Part shown: positions 51,701-64,000 of the stretch, in pieces | How the letters are laid out: every line of letters begins with the position of its first letter | Numbering within the stretch: the stretch's first letter is position 1 | Origin: Lingula anatina | Lineage: Eukaryota; Brachiopoda; Lingulata; Lingulida; Lingulidae | DNA length: 64,000 bases | NCBI RefSeq assembly: GCF_001039355.2 | Contig: NW_019773959.1 | Span: forward strand, 76,756-140,755 | Direction: 5' to 3' | Position numbers and translations under genes: made by a program | Notes under the pieces: model-generated | The model's database searches: none | What the model was told of the DNA's origin: nothing | Seen by the model: only the letters and a program-made list of their open reading frames with translations

Positions 51701-52088
51701 GTGAATTGGTTTGTAAGAACTGCAAGAATACTCTAGCTAAACCCTTAAGAATAAGCTTATGTCAAAATAATTTATTCATAGAATGGAATTTTAACATTGT
51801 ATATTGATTGCTGCAGAAAATAGTATGTCTTTTGTGCATTTTCCTTGAGCTTTCATTCTGTTGGTATTTTCTGTTAACAGTAAAGAAGATGTAGAAAAAC
51901 TTAGAGGGGTTGATACCAATAATAGAGCAACAATAGAAGAAATAGATGGAGATCAGCCAAGTGAAACAAAGTCGAAGCCCAGCGACGATCTCAAATCCGG
52001 TGTCCCAACCTCTGCACCCACAGAGCAACCTGTCTTGGTGAATGGAAGTGCTCCTAGTCATACAGAAAACAATGCAGTAGACAGCTAA
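24743..52088 (+). CDS. CLUH: Clustered mitochondria protein homolog
   Basis: CLUH binds mRNAs of nuclear-encoded mitochondrial proteins in the cytosol and controls their stability and translation; loss clusters mitochondria. Using one copy of each doubled stretch, 37 exons give 1348 residues (human about 1300). Exons: 24743-24842, 27373-27551, 32529-32700, 35866-36009, 36240-36352, 36706-36775, 37245-37329, 37571-37646, 37891-38041, 38357-38493, 38725-38816, 39538-39640, 40023-40143, 40471-40562, 40713-40753, 41000-41054, 41305-41383, 41623-41728, 41936-42041, 42244-42367, 42612-42677, 42844-42905, 43144-43221, 43735-43805, 43966-44038, 47980-48141, 48352-48421, 48570-48660, 48892-49078, 49481-49672, 49972-50052, 50252-50377, 50651-50736, 50980-51109, 51248-51382, 51579-51661, 51881-52088. 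The order is an acidic N-terminus, CLU-N region (about 85-200), CLU domain with [16 protein letters not shown] near 380-395, a charged insert near 650-690, a basic patch [12 protein letters not shown] near 890, TPR repeats (about 1003-1250) and an acidic tail. Exons 2 and 14-25 are present twice in the assembly. Confidence 0.96.
24975..27899. repeat. Doubled CLUH stretch 1, first copy
   Basis: Part of CLUH intron 1, exon 2 and the start of intron 2. It is nearly identical to 27911-30825, with scattered substitutions and small indels. It ends about nine bases before the single N at 27909. Confidence 0.9.
27093..27264. mobile_element. Large imperfect foldback in CLUH intron 1
   Basis: The left arm (27093-27160) and right arm (27188-27264) are imperfect complements of about 70 bases around a loop of roughly 27 bases. 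Matching blocks include ATCAAATATGG, ACCCACTT, ACATAATCCC and their complements. The second assembly copy is at 30027-30198. It could be a foldback transposon remnant or a transcribed hairpin; the arms are longer than a usual microRNA precursor. Confidence 0.6.
27911..30825. repeat. Doubled CLUH stretch 1, second copy
   Basis: It begins two bases after the single N at 27909 and repeats 24975-27899 in direct orientation. Beyond 30825 the sequence is unique. A single-N join between near-identical ends is what an assembler leaves when two alleles of one locus fail to merge. Confidence 0.9.
30299..30477 (+). other. CLUH: Second copy of CLUH exon 2
   Basis: This 179-base exon has intact splice sites and differs from 27373-27551 by one synonymous change (an Ala codon). 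Because 179 is not a multiple of three, using both copies in one mRNA would shift the frame before exon 3. Only one can belong in a productive transcript, which favours an allelic assembly duplicate over a real exon duplication. Confidence 0.9.
30826..32528. other. Unique remainder of CLUH intron 2
   Basis: AT-rich intron sequence. A stretch near 32070-32117 recurs with about 80 percent similarity near 33398-33444 in intron 3. Nothing else stands out. Confidence 0.6.
32836..33041. mobile_element. Near-perfect palindrome (foldback) at an assembly gap
   Basis: Arms at about 32836-32930 and 32947-33041 are complementary over about 94 bases, with one mismatch seen in the GC-rich part. The spacer is about 15 bases with repeated TTATAGTAAC. 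The outer ends are CTATTTT repeats. The right arm runs straight into 25 Ns. The arms are markedly more GC-rich than the surrounding intron. A foldback MITE or an inverted-join artefact would both fit. Confidence 0.75.
33042..33066. other. Assembly gap (25 N)
   Basis: The gap is flanked by related sequence. The segment 32765-32812 and the segment 33118-33153 share TCTAGTTCAGTT and AATCCACAATTACTTAG, so the two sides again look like alternative haplotypes, one with the palindrome and one without. Confidence 0.8.
33558..33832. mobile_element. MITE with TAAGTC target repeats in CLUH intron 3
   Basis: The left end CAGACATGCTGAAAACT and right end AGTTTCAGCATGTCTG are near-perfect inverted repeats. 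TAAGTC flanks both sides (33552-33557 and 33833-33838). There is no coding capacity for a transposase in the 275 bases. The CAG start would suit hAT, but only six target bases match. Confidence 0.75.
33839..35865. other. Remainder of CLUH intron 3
   Basis: Unique AT-rich intron sequence. I see no conserved exon, hairpin or long repeat here beyond short AT tracts (for example near 35550-35570). Confidence 0.5.
40518..44070. repeat. Doubled CLUH stretch 2, first copy
   Basis: It covers the end of exon 14 through exon 25 and the start of the following intron. It is repeated at 44333-47830 with intronic indels and mostly synonymous exon changes. Confidence 0.9.
44071..44329. mobile_element. Inserted repeat at the end of the first copy
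   Basis: This sequence is present after exon 25 in the first copy but absent at the same point after 47830 in the second. It opens with a hairpin (TGTACAGACAC, four bases, GTGTCTGTACA) followed by a GTCGCC-rich block, and then ends at the single N at 44330. It is probably a transposable element carried by one allele, cut off by the contig end. Confidence 0.5.
44333..47830. repeat. Doubled CLUH stretch 2, second copy
   Basis: It starts inside exon 14 just after the N at 44330, so that exon lacks its acceptor. It then repeats exons 15-25 (44527-44567, 44807-44861, 45104-45182, 45422-45527, 45735-45840, 46043-46166, 46330-46395, 46554-46615, 46846-46923, 47495-47565, 47725-47797). All eleven exons have the same lengths and intact splice sites. 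The only replacement I see is Asp to Gly in exon 18. Confidence 0.9.
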
Positions 52089-52612
52089 TGATCATTATAT
52101 TATTGTGGGGGAAAAGTTACTTTGAGACAAATAATCTATTCGTCTTTCCATTGTTTGGGTACAGATTGATTGATCAGTCTTGGCAGGAATCTCACAACCC
52201 ATCTTGTCATCTTGAGGAGAAAATCTATGCCATTGAAGCAAGATTGATAAAATGAAAAAAAGGATTGGTGAAGTGAGTATTGCTGCCAGAAAGGAGTAAT
52301 TTAAATCAACTGTGAAAATTCACCAGTATGCAGTGAATAAAGCCATCTGACTACTCTTTAAATGTATATTGTAAAGATAACCTTGCCAATCAAATTTAGA
52401 GCAGTTGTTTGTTACCGGCTTTGCCAGTAGCACTGAAATATTAAAACTGGTAAAATGTGTAAAATGATGTATTTGTGTAAGGATTGCATGTGTTGCTTTG
52501 TTAAAATGATAATTCCTAATGTATGACCCTTGTATGCATGTTTTGTGATTTAAATTGACGACATTTAGAGATGTGCTGAAGAAATGCACTTATAGGCACT
52601 TAAAGATTAGTG

Positions 52613-52618
52613 AATAAA
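52613..52618 (+). terminator. CLUH polyadenylation signal candidate
   Basis: AATAAA 525 bases after the CLUH stop codon. A second AATAAA at 52741-52746 could give a longer form. Confidence 0.5.
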
Positions 52619-54418
52619 AAAGATTAGTGAGATAAATAATGCTTTGGGGAATCCCTATTGTGTTGTTTAACATACTGTTTCCTTCTTTTTACCACATAAA
52701 TTTTTGTTCTCTGGCTTAGTGACAATATTGTTGTTGTTACAATAAAGTTGAACACATTCCTTTTACCCCGACTTCTTTTGACAATATTTTTTTTTGCTTC
52801 TGCACCTTTGGGTGCCAAGTGTGGAGAGAATATTGTTGAAAGATATTCAAATAACCTAAGCCTAGCAGTTTTATTTTATGAAAATGATATAGGTTGTGTA
52901 ATACTGCTTGTGCATGCAAAATTGTTTTGTTAATGCCATTCTAGTTGTTGGAGTAGTGGTGTATTTTTATGTACTTTTGAAAAGTACATTTTTTTTTTTG
53001 ACAATTGTTAAAAATGATAAAAATATAGTTATCCCTGATGAGCATTAGTGGGAAGGGTAATGCTGAAAGATGCCTGACATATATTTGGGGGAAGGGGGGG
53101 GGGGGCTAGGTTAACATTCCACACACAAACAATAAATACATGGGTTATATGTCACATTTGAACTTAAATGCTTTAAAGCAAAGGTTTCAAAGTAAATGTT
53201 TTACTTATATTAGTCTTCTCAATATCCTAGCAAAGTAAACAATTTCAGACGAGAAGATATTTTTTTGAAAATTCAGTTTGAAATGTCAATTCTGCTTGTT
53301 AGGTGGGGCAGCAGTGTCATTGATAAATTCTGCAGCATAAAGGTGTTACCATTAATTACTAGTTGTTAACTTAAGGCTCAGGTTTTGGTCTAATTTAGCC
53401 ATCAAATTTTGGCACAAATGTCATGTCTGTTGCACCCTTAGTTTCATTACACTGTTTAATTGTCAAAATGTTAATTATACATAAATTTTAATGTGCATGA
53501 ATTTGATTGGCTATTTAAATTTTGAACATGAGAAAATGCAGTGTAATTTAATTTTGTTTGCATTCAGTGCTAGTAATCAGTTATTTTCATAAAACTTTCT
53601 TGGAGGAAGGTACAAACTACAGTCGTTGATCAGAATTGCATATTAAATCAAGAGGTGGGATATATTTGCAAAATTTGCTTTAATACTTGATTATATATCA
53701 AACAATATGCAATGAAATGTAGTTACAAGTGGATTGTTTATGTGTTCACTATTGATGATAATTTAAGTTCACATCTTGCAAATTCCTCATATTAGTTTGT
53801 GGTCAACTCAATATAAATGAGAAAAACTTATTTCCAATGTACTCAGTCCAGTTCCAAGCTAAAAGCATGTGTATATTTTTGCCACTGCTGATAACTGGTG
53901 ATGACTAGTATAAATAACCAATCAGTTTAAAGAGAATTGAAAGTTTTTTGTGGAATGTCAAGAGCACTTGTGGTTCGTTTGTGTGTTTGTAGATAATTGG
54001 GCCTTATCAAAATGCCCAGAAAAAGACTGCACATGGTCATGCTGTTATCATTTGTGGAGAGGTTGCAAATCCTTTAAGTAATAAAATATTGAAATAATCA
54101 TCAGTTGAGTCATTTGCTATTTGAATTTTAGAAGAAGGCATGATATGTGAAGACTTTCAGTTGAGACCACTTTCAAGTAAACAAAGCTTGTCTGGATTAG
54201 TCAAAGGCTGCACGATAAACCACAGCTGTAAATGTGGTCATTTCACGTTGATTAGGTTGGTGAAAAAATTCAGACTCCATAAAACTGACTCCAGCGTAAA
54301 CCCCTTTGCGTTTGCAATTTAAATTAAACTAGTAAAATTGCATATATATTTTTAATAATTTGGAATTCTAAAATGTATTACGAATGGTAGAAGAATTGCA
54401 TTGCAAATGATAAGTCCA

Positions 54419-54424
54419 TTTATT
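54419..54424 (-). terminator. METTL16 polyadenylation signal candidate
   Basis: AATAAA on the minus strand, 92 bases beyond the METTL16 stop codon, which would make a short 3' untranslated region. Confidence 0.55.
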
Positions 54425-54516
54425 CTAAATTCATGAATCAAAAATATATATTTCCTATGTATTTGGTACATCAAAGCATCATCTTGTGATGGTTATTACA
54501 TACTGTAACTGTCATG

Positions 54517-57500
54517 TCATTTCAATCTGTTTTTGAAATACTGCATAAACTGATGCATTAACTCTCTGCTCTGACCTTCAATGTACACCAATTCCATTAC
54601 TACATCTTCTTGCACTTGTTTTATCGATAGTTTGGTTTTAAACAAGAAATCCTTATCTTCTGTCTTAGCAGTATTAACTGTTACAGGCACTGCCTCTTTT
54701 GGCCCAGTACTTTCAGTTTCAGCACTTTTTCCCACGAGTTCATTCGGTCTATTTTCAGTTTTCACAGCACTGGAAATACCCATGTCAGGATTATTACTAC
54801 TACTAGGTTGAGCATTTGTGAGCTGTGCATCATATTCAGCTGAAGCTGGCTCAAGACTTTCAGGACCCTTTATGTGGCTTTTTCCACTTGACACTACATC
54901 ATTATCATCCATTCTCCTTGCTTTCTCATTCCTGTATTCATCTTCAAATTCTAATTTCCTTTTTCGAACTAAAGCTTCTTGATTGTCCTCCATAAGTTCT
55001 TCCATGCCCTCACTTTGATTGTGCTCTACAACCCTAAGATCATCTACTTGCCTGTCCTTAGATGGACTTTCATAATGCTTTCTTTTTTCCTCAAACAGTT
55101 TTGCTCTCATCTGCTGTCTTTTTTTCTTTCTCTGATGGGACCAGGTGTTTTCCTTGGCTGTCAAATTTAAAGTGATTTCTGTGGTAGTGGCCTTCACACC
55201 TTTGTGGTGGACCTAAATGAATAATAAGTTTGAAAGACTTTAGAAATTTGCAAGGGAAATATGGAAGCAAACTCACTCAGAGAGAAAAACAAGAGATAGA
55301 GGCCGCTATTATTCAACCTTGCCACCAATGACATCACAATATCTATACATTGATATCTACAGGTAAGTTAAACTAGGTATGTAGAACTTTGTCAGGTTTC
55401 CCATTACCTGTAATTCATCCAACATCCCCTTGATTTTGACCCATGCCATGGGCACATTGTATTCCTTGCAGACACCCGTAGGAATGATATGAGTCAAAGG
55501 AGGCTTATCACCAGTACTCTTCTTCTTAACTTGGAATTCTGATTTCTGATGATGATAAAACCAAGATATCCAATATAAAAATGCAGGATCCACAACAAAT
55601 GTCAACTCTACACCAAAAGTCATTAACTATAAATAAAAGTGACACTGATAGGAAGAATAACATCAATCTTTTGGTTACAAAAGGATTTAATCATTTTGGA
55701 TAAACCCAATATTAAACTTACAGGAAACACCACAGTATCATCAAATGTCCAGGCCAACCCCCACCTCATTGTTCTTCCTTGGCAAAACTCAGTTTCACCA
55801 ATGTTGGAGATCTGCAAGGTGATAGGAACATCTTTATAAATCACACTACAAAGGCAATTTTACTATTAGTATATTTTATTAGCCAGTCAATCCTCAAATT
55901 TAAATGACTGTATCTCAGTTTACCTTAAATATGATAAGGAAAACAAAGTGTAACCCTCCATAAGTAATTCACTGTGACCAAGTACTATGGTGACAGGATG
56001 CATTTTACTAAGCTTACATTGTTTTTCTTTAACTCAGCTCTAAGGCGTCCTAGATCAGATTTTCTCCCCACCATGGTTGTATACACCCTGTAAGATAAAA
56101 CCAAATTGACATCAAGATTGTACAGTCATCTCAAGCATAATTTAAGTACATTTTCAAACTAGGGATGAATAAACATTTTAAATCCCACTGTTTACATATG
56201 GAAATTACATGACCAATAATTAATAATGACACAATGCAAAAAGTGGGCTTGTTCAAAATCATTATTTCCAATTTTTCAAATGTCTCCATCAATTCAATAC
56301 TAACCTGACTTTGTTATTAAGCTTTAGACTATCACCTATCATCTTTTTGATGTATTCAAACTCTCCGCCCTTCACAATACACTCCTGCTCATTGCCAGTG
56401 TTAATGGACTTGGGTTCTGGTCTGTCCAGGTTTCTACAGTTGCTGATACCCTGAGCCTCCAGGGAGTCAGCATAGAACGGTGGATTGCACATGCAGAAAT
56501 CGAGGCTCTCTTTTCTGTTATTCAACAACTCAAATAACCCATCTGTAGAACTGGTTTGAACCACTAAAAGAAGTTTAATTTTGAGAAAATTACAGTAAAA
56601 AAAATTATTGACAGATGATGAAAACTTGATAATATTTTAAGTTCAGGTCATAGTTTTGAAACAAAAATATTGCATTTTATAGCCTGCAATAATGACACTT
56701 AAAAATCGTTTTAGAATATTATCTTTATTAAAAAATCAAACTGAAATGAGTAAATTAAGACAAATTTTGAATAACTTAAGATTGTCAACAAAAGACCATC
56801 AATATTACCTTTGTCTACATGCACAATAATTGTCTAGACAGAGATGTCTTGCTTTGTTCACATAGGACTATTAAAAAAAAAGAACTTTGAGAAAAATTCC
56901 CTGACATATGTTATTTGTATACTTACACTCAATCCTGCCTTCCATACCATTACCATTTATATTTTTCTTTGCAAAATGTATATTTTCTTCTTCTATTTCA
57001 GAACAAATGAATTTCCAGGTAGGACATAATTTACAGCCAAGCAGTGGATATATACAGGAAGCCCCAGCACCTTAAATAAAAATATATAAAGCAGTTTTAT
57101 AATGTTTTTAAAATAATTAACAAATAAATGCTATTTCCCCTTAGATCTATCTCGTAATTGAAAAATATATTAATTTAGTGCCAATTATTTCTATAAAATT
57201 ATTTTGGGAAAAGTAACAAATCTTTTTTAAAACTAAAATACTTTCTGTTATAACTTAAAAAAAGCATAGACTTCATTTACCAAACATAACAAAACAATCA
57301 TAACAAACCTATATCTAAACCAATAACATTTTCTTCTCTTTTCCCAACAATATCCTGAATCCACAAGATATAATTCAGTCTCAATGGAACAGTTGGGATC
57401 AGTCTGTCAAGAGGTAGTTCAACATCAAGACCAAAATCGTCTTTCAGCAGTGTGCAAGTCAGTGCTCTCAGTGCCTCTGGGCTTTTGAAGTCTAATATCA

Positions 57501-57624
57501 CCTTCCCTGTAAGATCTTGTGTGACAACACTTCGGAAGTCTGGGTACTTAATGGCCAGTTCTTTGAAGTTTGGTCTCTTCTTCTTATAAATGTTTCTAGG
57601 GTGCATAAACTTATTCAAAGCCAT
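54517..57624 (-). CDS. METTL16: RNA N6-adenosine methyltransferase METTL16
   Basis: Seven exons (57309-57624, 56927-57070, 56305-56563, 56018-56087, 55722-55811, 55408-55545, 54517-55212) give 570 residues; human METTL16 has 562. The enzyme methylates adenosine in U6 snRNA and in hairpins of the SAM-synthetase MAT2A mRNA, using SAM. Visible parts are an RNA-binding N-terminal module with PTVPLRLNYI, a SAM-binding GLDIGAGASCIYPLLG (about 101-116), the catalytic NPPF at about 180-183, and FCQGRTMRW near 272-280. A Lys/Arg-rich stretch follows, then an acidic low-complexity middle region and a conserved C-terminal segment (about 525-570, EDVVMELVYIEGQSRELM), as in the vertebrate conserved region. 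The exon 5 acceptor at 55811 was chosen because it keeps phase and the human spacing. A splice acceptor 23 bases before the ATG implies an upstream leader exon. Confidence 0.96.
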
Positions 57625-57647
57625 TACTCTTTTCTTATATAGAAATA

Positions 57648-58770
57648 CTGGAATAGAAAAAATTAGCTTCTTTTAAACTTTGCTGTATAAGTTAAGATTT
57701 CACTGAAATAATCCGGAGAAGGTTATTTCAATGAACACATTTATTTGAATAAAAATGATAATAATAAATAATACCTACTAGTAACTATGTTGCAGTCAAA
57801 TCAAAATCATAAAATCGAAAGTAGAACTTTTATACTTTTTACATTAATTTTAAATAAAATTTAAAAATTATCTAAATCTGATATTTCCAAAAGGATTATA
57901 ACTTCGCATTTGTCCTACTGGCAATCTTGCTTTTAATGCAGAATTGAGGTTGGGATTTTACATTCTGAGATGAAAAGTACTGGTTTGAATTAAAAGAAAA
58001 CTACCGTCTTCAATCACCTCTAGCAACTAGCAATCTGAGTCGGGGTAGTACAGAATATCTGCAAATTACCACTTCTTACACAAGTGTGTTGTTACCTTTT
58101 TAAAATTTATGCTTATCAGTTTTCCAGCGTAACTAAAACCATACTTTTTGTGTTAAATTAAACATAAACGTCACTTTCTGCTTAGAACCTCCCTCTTTGG
58201 GTAACTAAATGTCGCTTCAAACTCAACGCACTTCAAACAGGGGTAATCCTAGAGAGGGGTGAGAAACGTCCATTGTTCTCGTCAGCGAGGCTGGCTTTTT
58301 TCAGGGTATGTACGCACAGACAGAAAACTAAGTATTGTGGGAACGTTACTAATGAAGCCACTGGTAGTACTAGTAGATATCAGCCTGTAGTCTTGAACAA
58401 GCGCCTCGATGACGAGTGAACAGTTGTCAAAAACAAAAGACCCAGGTGTGGTAGTTCAACCACTGTTCATGCGTGCCGCAACGACCAAACCTAATTGCTC
58501 CTCAAGGTCACAAAACAATATCCGGTACTGACGGCCAGGCTCGTCTTAATCATATAAGTAGCGCGTTTCCACCCCCTGCTTCAAACGATGGAGGCTGCCA
58601 TCTTAGTTCTCGAGTAATCTCTAATTTTTACACTCTATGTGCGCTTGCGCAGGTAGGATTTGAGAATTGTGGGTAAAATCTCAACGTGTTGGAAATTCCT
58701 GCAAATTTCAGAGAAAACAGTGTTTAGCTCTGTACGTGAGGTATATCATTGGCTATTTTCGTCATTGGAG
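57648..58770. promoter_or_regulatory. Divergent METTL16-LIS1 promoter region
   Basis: The two genes point away from each other. This stretch contains GCTGCCATCTT at 58594-58604 (complement of the YY1 consensus AAGATGGCNGC) and TGCGCTTGCGCA at 58640-58651 (one base from the NRF1 palindrome), and it is locally richer in CpG. A donor GGAG/GTAAGC at 58770/58771 likely ends the LIS1 noncoding first exon. The METTL16 leader exon should also lie here but is not pinned down. Confidence 0.6.
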
Positions 58771-59772
58771 GTAAGCACAATTCAATATTGGAGTGACATT
58801 GTCATCTGTTCGTGAAAAATACTCTAAAACGGATCTTTAAAAAGGTCCTATTTGAATACGCCTTGAATAAAAAATGGCGACCTCGATCTTGTCTGAATTT
58901 CAAATTAGGCATGCAATGTTATGATAAATTAAATAGGATGAAAATGACTTATCTTGCAATGTTACAGAAATAGATGGTGATTGCCTGTTATGACTAAAAA
59001 TGCGTGCTGTGCGTTACTTGGCACCACATAAATGGCCAAACTATTTTATTATTACACTGATCCAAGACTTGTCAGACGGCAATATTGAACTTGAAGTTTG
59101 GGGATTTTACGTGGAAATCCATTTAATGTTTAACATTATGTTAACTTTACATCCCCCACACTCTGGTCAGCACAAACAAAACGCTGTTGGCGCTCATTGT
59201 TGCTTGGTACTTTCAGTTTGAATGGATCCTGACTAATATGTTCCTAGTTTATACTTGATAATGTATGCTGCATCTTCTTAAATTGATAAATCTATTGGCA
59301 TTTCATCATAATGATGAATATTAGCCACGACAACAGCAGTATATTTCATATACACAACAATGGTTTACTTACAACTTGATACTTTTTGATAAGACACAAT
59401 AATGCTTAAACTTACAAGGAAAATCTGTAATGTGCTAATATTGCCTTCACAGCTTACAGTGCACCCAAAGTAGACATTTTCATCCTCAAACATATTGATG
59501 AGATAAGCATATGGTATTTGAAATTGAATTTATAATGGAATGATATAAATTCAAGTAAACAAGATTCTGTATGAAGCTGTGGGCAAGAGCAGCAGAATAG
59601 GAATGATGTTGTCTATGTACCATTTAAGTTTTAAAACAGTAATATTTTGCTTAGTCTATCCTAGGAATAAGAAAGAAAAAGGCCATGAGGCTAAATGTGT
59701 GTAATAAGTGATTGGTGTATGCTGAAAGATCTGTAAAGGGTTTTAAACATTTCATTTTTTTTACCTTTACAG
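58771..59772 (+). other. LIS1 first intron (predicted)
   Basis: Between the predicted noncoding first exon and the acceptor at 59772. A further ATGGCGAC match at about 58873-58880 could be a second YY1-type site. No gene is seen. Confidence 0.5.
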
Positions 59773-59941
59773 AATCCCTTTGGGTTTTGTGCCCCTGGAT
59801 GATGTGGTTGTAAAGGGTGGCGTTACTTGGAAGCCACTCTACACAACCCAGTGAACTGCTTGTTTGCACTAGACAAGCTTTCTTCAAGATATAAAAGTAG
59901 CAGGATTTCTTGGATCAGCCCACCAATTATTACTCATGAAG

Positions 59942-63926
<3,985 letters not shown>

Positions 63927-64000
63927 TAACCTTTGTCAGTTGACAAAGGCATTATGTTGCCCAACACAATGAGTTGGAATACATGTGTAGTAAAAGTGCA

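Larger units (their letters stand above)
52089..54516. other. Tail-to-tail CLUH-METTL16 spacer and 3' untranslated regions
   Basis: The spacer holds the CLUH 3' end (AATAAA signals at 52613 and 52741) and the METTL16 3' end (AATAAA at 54419 on the minus strand). It also has a 21-base palindrome at 52969-52989 and a G-rich run at about 53087-53105. No additional gene is supported. Confidence 0.6.

Noticed and set aside
52969-52989. 21-base palindrome after CLUH, considered as a regulatory site
   Set aside because: It is short, AT-rich and isolated in 3' flanking sequence; it could be chance or a weak hairpin.
55812-55844. Extended METTL16 exon 5 reading IYKDVPITLQ
   Set aside because: No acceptor in the right phase supports it. 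The GCAG acceptor ending at 55812 preserves phase and matches the human spacing.

Overview
The window is animal nuclear DNA. It is AT-rich and intron-dense (GT-AG introns), with many microsatellites and short inverted-repeat elements. All but one of the genes are recognisable animal families. Base composition, repeats such as alternating ACATGT, and strong allelic redundancy suggest a highly heterozygous marine invertebrate, most likely a lophotrochozoan (mollusc, annelid or brachiopod type). This is inference; an early deuterostome is not excluded. N positions (27909, 33042-33066, 44330) show a draft scaffold.

Layout. (1) 970-17930 is an old tandem duplication. Its ancestral unit held a divergent protein kinase gene (minus strand) and a YdjC-type carbohydrate deacetylase gene (plus strand). 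The right unit keeps both (kinase 9127-12643, deacetylase 14905-17548). The left unit keeps only a deacetylase (3677-7083), with a scrap of the kinase stop region near 1303. (2) GLE1, an mRNA export and translation factor, lies on the minus strand at 18405-24334. (3) CLUH, which binds mRNAs of nuclear-encoded mitochondrial proteins, runs on the plus strand from 24743 to 52088 in 37 exons. Two stretches of CLUH occur twice, each pair divided by a single N. These look like unmerged haplotypes, not real exon duplications. (4) METTL16, an RNA m6A methyltransferase, lies on the minus strand at 54517-57624. (5) PAFAH1B1/LIS1, a dynein regulator, starts on the plus strand with its first codons at 59942 and runs off the right edge.

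GLE1/CLUH and METTL16/LIS1 are divergent pairs that probably share promoters. A YY1-like ATGGC element sits in both intergenic stretches, and an NRF1-like element in the second. METTL16, LIS1 and CLUH are also neighbours on human 17p13.3, so this appears to be ancient animal microsynteny. GLE1, CLUH and METTL16 all act on RNA after transcription, but nothing here shows joint regulation beyond shared promoters.

Introns and spacers hold several small non-autonomous transposon-like elements (hAT-like, TTAA-flanked, and foldbacks). I see no tRNA, rRNA, CRISPR array or autonomous transposase. I did not find a clearly new multi-gene system. The least explained items are the kinase with an HCD catalytic loop and the diverged left deacetylase copy.
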